NCBI GenBank assembly: GCA_937912125.1
Contig: CALDOK010000242.1
Coordinates: 1-35,152 of the forward strand
DNA from: an uncultured Pseudomonadota bacterium
Lineage (GTDB): Bacteria; Myxococcota_A; UBA796; JAFGLY01
Direction of reading: 5' to 3'
Length of the DNA: 35,152 bases
Shown here: positions 32,026 to 35,152 of the stretch, one piece after another
How positions within the stretch are numbered: position 1 is the stretch's first letter
How the letters are laid out: every line of letters starts with the position of its first letter
Notes under the pieces: generated by a model
Told to the model about the DNA's origin: nothing
What the model saw: only the letters and a program-made list of their open reading frames with translations
The model's database searches: none
Made by a program: the position numbers and the translations under genes

Positions 32026-32865
32026 ATGAACACCCCAACAGGTAGCTTCGTCGTCGGCCTGTCCGACGTGGCCGGTGTTCGCGTCCTGGCCGTCGATGCC
32101 ACCGCGGCCGCTGAGGAGCTGCGGGCTCGCCACGGCCTCAGCGGTCACGCGGCGGTGGCGGCCTCCGAGGGCTTGATCGCCGCTCAGCTGATGTCGGCCT
32201 ACATCAAGGGCGAAGAGCGGCTCACCCTGCAGTTCCAGTGTGAGCAGCCTCGCTTCGCCATGATCGCCGACGTCCACGCCGACGGCGCCACCCGCGGTCG
32301 GTTCACCCCCGCGGTGATCCCGCGATCCCGGCCCCTGCGCGGCGCCATCATGGTCATCAAGCACGACGCCACCCGCGAGCTGTACCGCGGGGTCGCGCCG
32401 GTGGAGGACACCGACTTCCAGGGGGCGCTGCAGGCCTACCTGGTGCACTCCCAGCAGGCGGTGGGCGTGGTGCGCATCCAGGCGGAGCTGGATGACCAAG
32501 GGGCCGTCCGCGTGGCCCACGGCTTGCTTGTGGAGAAGCTGCCCGATCAGGAGACCTCCGTCTTCGAAGACCTCTTCGGAGGGCTGGCCGAGGCTTCCCT
32601 GGATCGGGTCCTGCCGGCCGTCCTGGCGGGTGAGATCTGGGGCTTCCCCATGAAGATCCTCGAGACCCGCGCGCTGCGCTTCGCCTGCACCTGCAGCCAC
32701 GAGCGCAGCCGAGACATCTTGATGGGGCTGGGGATCGACGAGCTGAACGCGTTGCTGGCGGAGCAAGGCACCGCAGAGATGACCTGCAACTTCTGCCTCG
32801 ATCTCTACAGCTTCGACGGCGACGAGGTCCGCGAGATCATCCGGGAGATCCAGGCCAGGCCCTAG
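32026..32865 (+). CDS. hslO: Hsp33 redox-regulated chaperone HslO
   Basis: A 279-residue cytoplasmic holdase activated by oxidative stress. The zinc-binding cysteines are intact near the C-terminus: Cys221-x-Cys223 (FACTCSHERS) and Cys254-x-x-Cys257 (EMTCNFCLDLY), the normal CxC...CxxC pattern. The N-terminal domain has the typical SEGLIAAQLMSAYIKGEERL. I chose the ATG at 32026 because GAGAGGT lies 5 nt upstream and the earlier in-frame start lies within dsbD. It follows dsbD by 10 bp, so the two thiol-redox genes are likely cotranscribed. Its stop overlaps the convergent histidine phosphatase stop by four bases. Confidence 0.95.
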   Translation: MNTPTGSFVVGLSDVAGVRVLAVDATAAAEELRARHGLSGHAAVAASEGLIAAQLMSAYIKGEERLTLQFQCEQPRFAMIADVHADGATRGRFTPAVIPRSRPLRGAIMVIKHDATRELYRGVAPVEDTDFQGALQAYLVHSQQAVGVVRIQAELDDQGAVRVAHGLLVEKLPDQETSVFEDLFGGLAEASLDRVLPAVLAGEIWGFPMKILETRALRFACTCSHERSRDILMGLGIDELNALLAEQGTAEMTCNFCLDLYSFDGDEVREIIREIQARP

Positions 32866-33518
32866 CCCTCGAGGTGGTCCAGGAGATCGGTCAGCGGGAC
32901 GCTCCAGGTTCCCTCGCGGTAGCCGAGCAGGTTGATTCCGGTGTTGCGGCAGGTGAAGTCGTGGTACCGGGCCAAGGGGATCTGCTGGCACCGACACAGC
33001 AGGGTGGCGATGACCAGCTGGTGGCTGCAGACCACCACCAGCGATGAGGGTGTCGCCTGCCGGGCGATCTCTTCGAGAGCCTGGTAGCTGCGGCGAGCCG
33101 CCTGGCCGAGGCTCTCGCCGCCGGGGATGCAGGTGTGCTCGGGATCACGCCTCCAGCGGACCAGGAACTCCTGGTAGCGGCTGAGGAAGACCTTCTCCTG
33201 CAGGCCCTCGATCTCCCCGTGGTCCACCTCCACGAGCTCGGCTTCGACATGCGCGGGTCCCAGGCCAGCGAGGGTCTGGCGGGCCCTCGCGAGGGGGCTG
33301 GTGACCAGAGTGGATGGTGCGAGCGGCGTCAGGGCGGCCCTCAGACGCGCGGCCTGGTGCCGGCCAACTTCGTCCAAGGGCACGTCTCTCCTGCCGACGA
33401 GCACCCGGGCCGCGTTGTCCGCGGTGCGCGCGTGGCGCACCAGGAGCACGGGTGTGCCGCCATCGAGCCGCACAGCTTGGATGGATCGCTGGAGGGTGGA
33501 GGTGGCGCAATCGTTCAT
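32862..33518 (-). CDS. Histidine phosphatase family protein (phosphoglycerate-mutase-like)
   Basis: A 218-residue protein. The catalytic core is LLVRHARTADN (Arg28, His29), with SPLARARQT (73-81), Glu102 in VDHGEIEG and the second His166 in CSHQLVI. The usual RHGET motif reads RHART here. The family removes phosphate from small molecules or proteins through a phosphohistidine; the substrate cannot be read. I chose the ATG at 33518; the open frame upstream overlaps the divergent proline-rich gene and is a shadow. No Shine-Dalgarno is present, but TATTCT lies 7 bases before the ATG (see next entry). Confidence 0.85.
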   Translation of the reverse strand: MNDCATSTLQRSIQAVRLDGGTPVLLVRHARTADNAARVLVGRRDVPLDEVGRHQAARLRAALTPLAPSTLVTSPLARARQTLAGLGPAHVEAELVEVDHGEIEGLQEKVFLSRYQEFLVRWRRDPEHTCIPGGESLGQAARRSYQALEEIARQATPSSLVVVCSHQLVIATLLCRCQQIPLARYHDFTCRNTGINLLGYREGTWSVPLTDLLDHLEG

Positions 33519-33524
33519 GGAGGC

Positions 33525-33531
33525 TAGAATA
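33525..33531. promoter_or_regulatory. AT-rich island with divergent -10-like hexamers
   Basis: The island TAGAATAA in GC-rich sequence gives TAGAAT (33525-33530) on the plus strand, about 65 bp before the proline-rich gene. On the minus strand it gives TATTCT (33531-33526), 7 bases before the phosphatase ATG. The minus-strand case would make a leaderless or nearly leaderless mRNA. No clear -35 is seen. Confidence 0.35.
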
Positions 33532-33594
33532 ACGGAGCCGTGTGGGCCTGGCGTTTCCAGGGTCCGCGCAACCTCCTTCAGCTCGGAACGCATC

Positions 33595-34740
33595 ATGCCG
33601 CGACGTCCCAAGGGCTTCGATCCACTCGCGAGTCTCTTCGAGCCCCCCAACGCCGAGTCGGGCATCGACGAGGTGCCCCTCGATGAGCCCGAGTCCAGCT
33701 CGGCGCAGGTCTTCCCACCGGTCCTCGAGCTGACGGATCCGTACTTCTCGGCTCCTGAAGAAGGCCCCCGGGCGCCCGCGCGCCGGCTCATCGGGCCGGG
33801 GGGGCGTTCGCCTCGCTCCCAGTACATCACCAGCGGCGACCCTGACATCGCCTCCCTGGACGATATGTCCATCCCGCGACCTCCGCCTCCGCCGCCGCCC
33901 AAGGCGCGCGCCGGCCTTCCGGTGGCCACCGGGGCCCCCCCCCCTGATCTCTTCGAGCCTCCCCCGGATCTGCTCGAGCCGGCGCCGCCTGCGCCGACCT
34001 TGCCCGAGCCAGCGGCCGAGATCCTGTCCGAGCCTGTGCCCGTGCCTCCCCCAGCGCCCGTCCCCCGTCTGCAAGAGCCCGACCCGGTGGCCCTCGCCAA
34101 GGCCCTGGCCCGCGCGGCGGTGGCCAAGGCCGGCCCTCCCACCCCGTCATACCGCCCTGACAGGCCCGGCGAAGCCGCCGCCGCTGCTCCGCCGCCCGCC
34201 GAGCCTGCTCCGCAGCCCAAGCCCTCGAGGCCCCTCAGTCGCGTCGAGATGCTCTCCCAGCGCGCGGTCCGGCCCAAGTCCGCCCAGGACGTGATCCAGC
34301 GCGCCACAGAGGTCGCGCGCGCACAGGAGCAGCGGGCCGAAGAGCGCCGTCGCCAGCTGGAGCAGGAACAGGCCGATCAGCCTGGGGCGCCACGCCCACC
34401 CCTGGTCCACAAGGTCCAGCGCCTGCTCGAGCGCAAGCTGCGCGGGCTGGGCCCGATCACTGTCAACAACTGCATCGTGCTCGAGGACCGCGACGTGCTC
34501 CGCGCCCTCTGGCGGGCTCACCGCGCGCGCTTCGGCGCCGAAGGCAAGCTCGACCAGGTGGTGGGAGCGGCCGCAGTGCTCGACGCCTTCGACCTTGTGC
34601 CCGGCGACAAGCTCGTGGCTGCCCACGTGCTCACCGACGCCTCGGACTACCTGGTCTGGCTCGACATGCGAGAGGGGACCCCCCTGGCGGCCTTCGCCGA
34701 TGCGCGCGCCTACTTCGTGGGGCAGCAGACCGGCGCATAG
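33595..34740 (+). CDS. Proline-rich protein with coiled coil and conserved-looking C-domain
   Basis: A 381-residue protein of no recognised family. Residues about 1-210 are low complexity, rich in Pro, Ala and Glu, with runs such as RPPPPPPPKA and repeated FEPPPDLLEPAPP-type phrases, and are probably disordered. Residues about 228-265 form a charged helix likely to be a coiled coil (ATEVARAQEQRAEERRRQLE). The C-terminal 110 residues look globular (VNNCIVLEDRDVLRALWRAH, then FDLVPGDKLVAAHVLT). There is no signal peptide or membrane segment. The ATG at 33595 has only a weak GGAA upstream; the open frame extends upstream, antisense to the phosphatase. The amino-acid bias favours real coding, as Pro runs with GC third positions continue into the folded part. 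Confidence 0.7.
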   Translation: MPRRPKGFDPLASLFEPPNAESGIDEVPLDEPESSSAQVFPPVLELTDPYFSAPEEGPRAPARRLIGPGGRSPRSQYITSGDPDIASLDDMSIPRPPPPPPPKARAGLPVATGAPPPDLFEPPPDLLEPAPPAPTLPEPAAEILSEPVPVPPPAPVPRLQEPDPVALAKALARAAVAKAGPPTPSYRPDRPGEAAAAAPPPAEPAPQPKPSRPLSRVEMLSQRAVRPKSAQDVIQRATEVARAQEQRAEERRRQLEQEQADQPGAPRPPLVHKVQRLLERKLRGLGPITVNNCIVLEDRDVLRALWRAHRARFGAEGKLDQVVGAAAVLDAFDLVPGDKLVAAHVLTDASDYLVWLDMREGTPLAAFADARAYFVGQQTGA

Positions 34741-35152
34741 GGGGGGGCCTGACACAGTGCGGACCATCTGGGGCGCTCTGCCACCTGATCCCCGATCCTG
34801 GTCCTCCACAGCGCCTCGCCACATCGAGCCTCTCCTACGCTCGGCTCACGAGCACGGATGGACCAGGGCCGGAGCCCGTGAAGCCTCCACACTCGCCCGG
34901 GGAGCCGGCGAAGCAGGGCGCTGCGCAGGCTGGACCATGGGGTGCTTGCTCCGAAAACGTCCTCGCCTCGGCTATGCCTTGGGCTAGGTGCGACGCAGCT
35001 CGAGGACTGCGGATTGTTCTCCACGCATTCACCCCACGTCCCGACGCCTGCTCCGCTGCGCGACCACGAGCGCGCCAACCATGCGGACCGAGACGTCGTG
35101 GGGGTGGGGCTGCTCCCTTGTCGCCTCGTTGGCCCGACTGAGCCGCTCATCA
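34741..35152. other. No recognisable gene in the last 412 bases
   Basis: Open frames on both strands exist here but have no signal, domain, Shine-Dalgarno or convincing protein character. I found no tRNA-like GTTCGANTC arm, no terminator-type hairpin with T-run and no repeat. It may be the intergenic region of a neighbour beyond the right edge. Confidence 0.5.

Noticed and set aside
34741..35152. Small genes or an RNA gene at the right end
   Set aside because: Open frames of 60-146 codons have no coding character or ribosome site, and I saw no tRNA arms or SRP-type tetraloop helix.

Overview
The window is GC-rich, densely coding bacterial DNA that looks like Myxococcota (myxobacteria or a close deltaproteobacterial-type relative). 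The reasons are many long acidic Asp/Cys MopE-type repeat proteins, a MYXO-CTERM-like tail (Cys, hydrophobic stretch, Arg cluster) on one of them, many lipoprotein signal peptides, and a diderm envelope toolkit (TonB-dependent receptor, DsbD, Mpl). No rRNA, tRNA, CRISPR array, insertion sequence or phage gene was found. The chromosomal order looks stable, with short operons and tight junctions.

Region 1 (1-6326, minus strand): a cell-surface operon. A lipoprotein with two Ig-like/choice-of-anchor-D-like domains and five MopE repeats is translationally coupled (TGATG) to a large secreted MopE-repeat protein. A close tandem paralogue follows and runs off the left edge. The two paralogues share a globular N-terminal domain and an exact 46-residue (138-bp) repeat that opens with Trp-Tyr-Asp-Gly.

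Region 2 (6607-9946, plus strand): a sulfur-transfer cluster, mnmA-thiS-thiG-thiH, for tRNA 2-thiouridine and the thiamin thiazole ring by the 2-iminoacetate synthase route. A strong 13-bp inverted repeat lies in its leader. Next come a DUF697-like/SHOCT protein and a lipoprotein (10025-11587).

Region 3 (11662-16850, minus strand): an operon of class III aminotransferase, LuxE-like acyl-protein synthetase and MopE-repeat lipoprotein, which I cannot match to a known pathway. Region 4 (16904-18954, plus strand): a family 5-type uracil-DNA glycosylase coupled to an exported M28 peptidase. A ferritin-like protein (19008-19517, minus) lies convergent to them.

Region 5 (19702-23057, plus strand): a lipoprotein coupled to a TonB-dependent receptor. 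It is followed by a secreted unknown (minus) and a family 2 glycosyltransferase interrupted by one in-frame TAG (minus). Divergent from the latter is a cyclic-2,3-diphosphoglycerate-synthetase-like P-loop protein (25304-26626, plus) with the clearest promoter in the window and a strong terminator-like hairpin.

Region 6 (26705-34740): mpl and a Kelch-type lipoprotein (minus); then an oxidative-thiol module of dsbD, with an unusual duplicated N-terminal periplasmic domain, and hslO (plus); then a histidine phosphatase (minus) and a proline-rich protein (plus). The last 412 bases hold nothing I can recognise.

All family assignments come from motifs read by eye; no database search was run.
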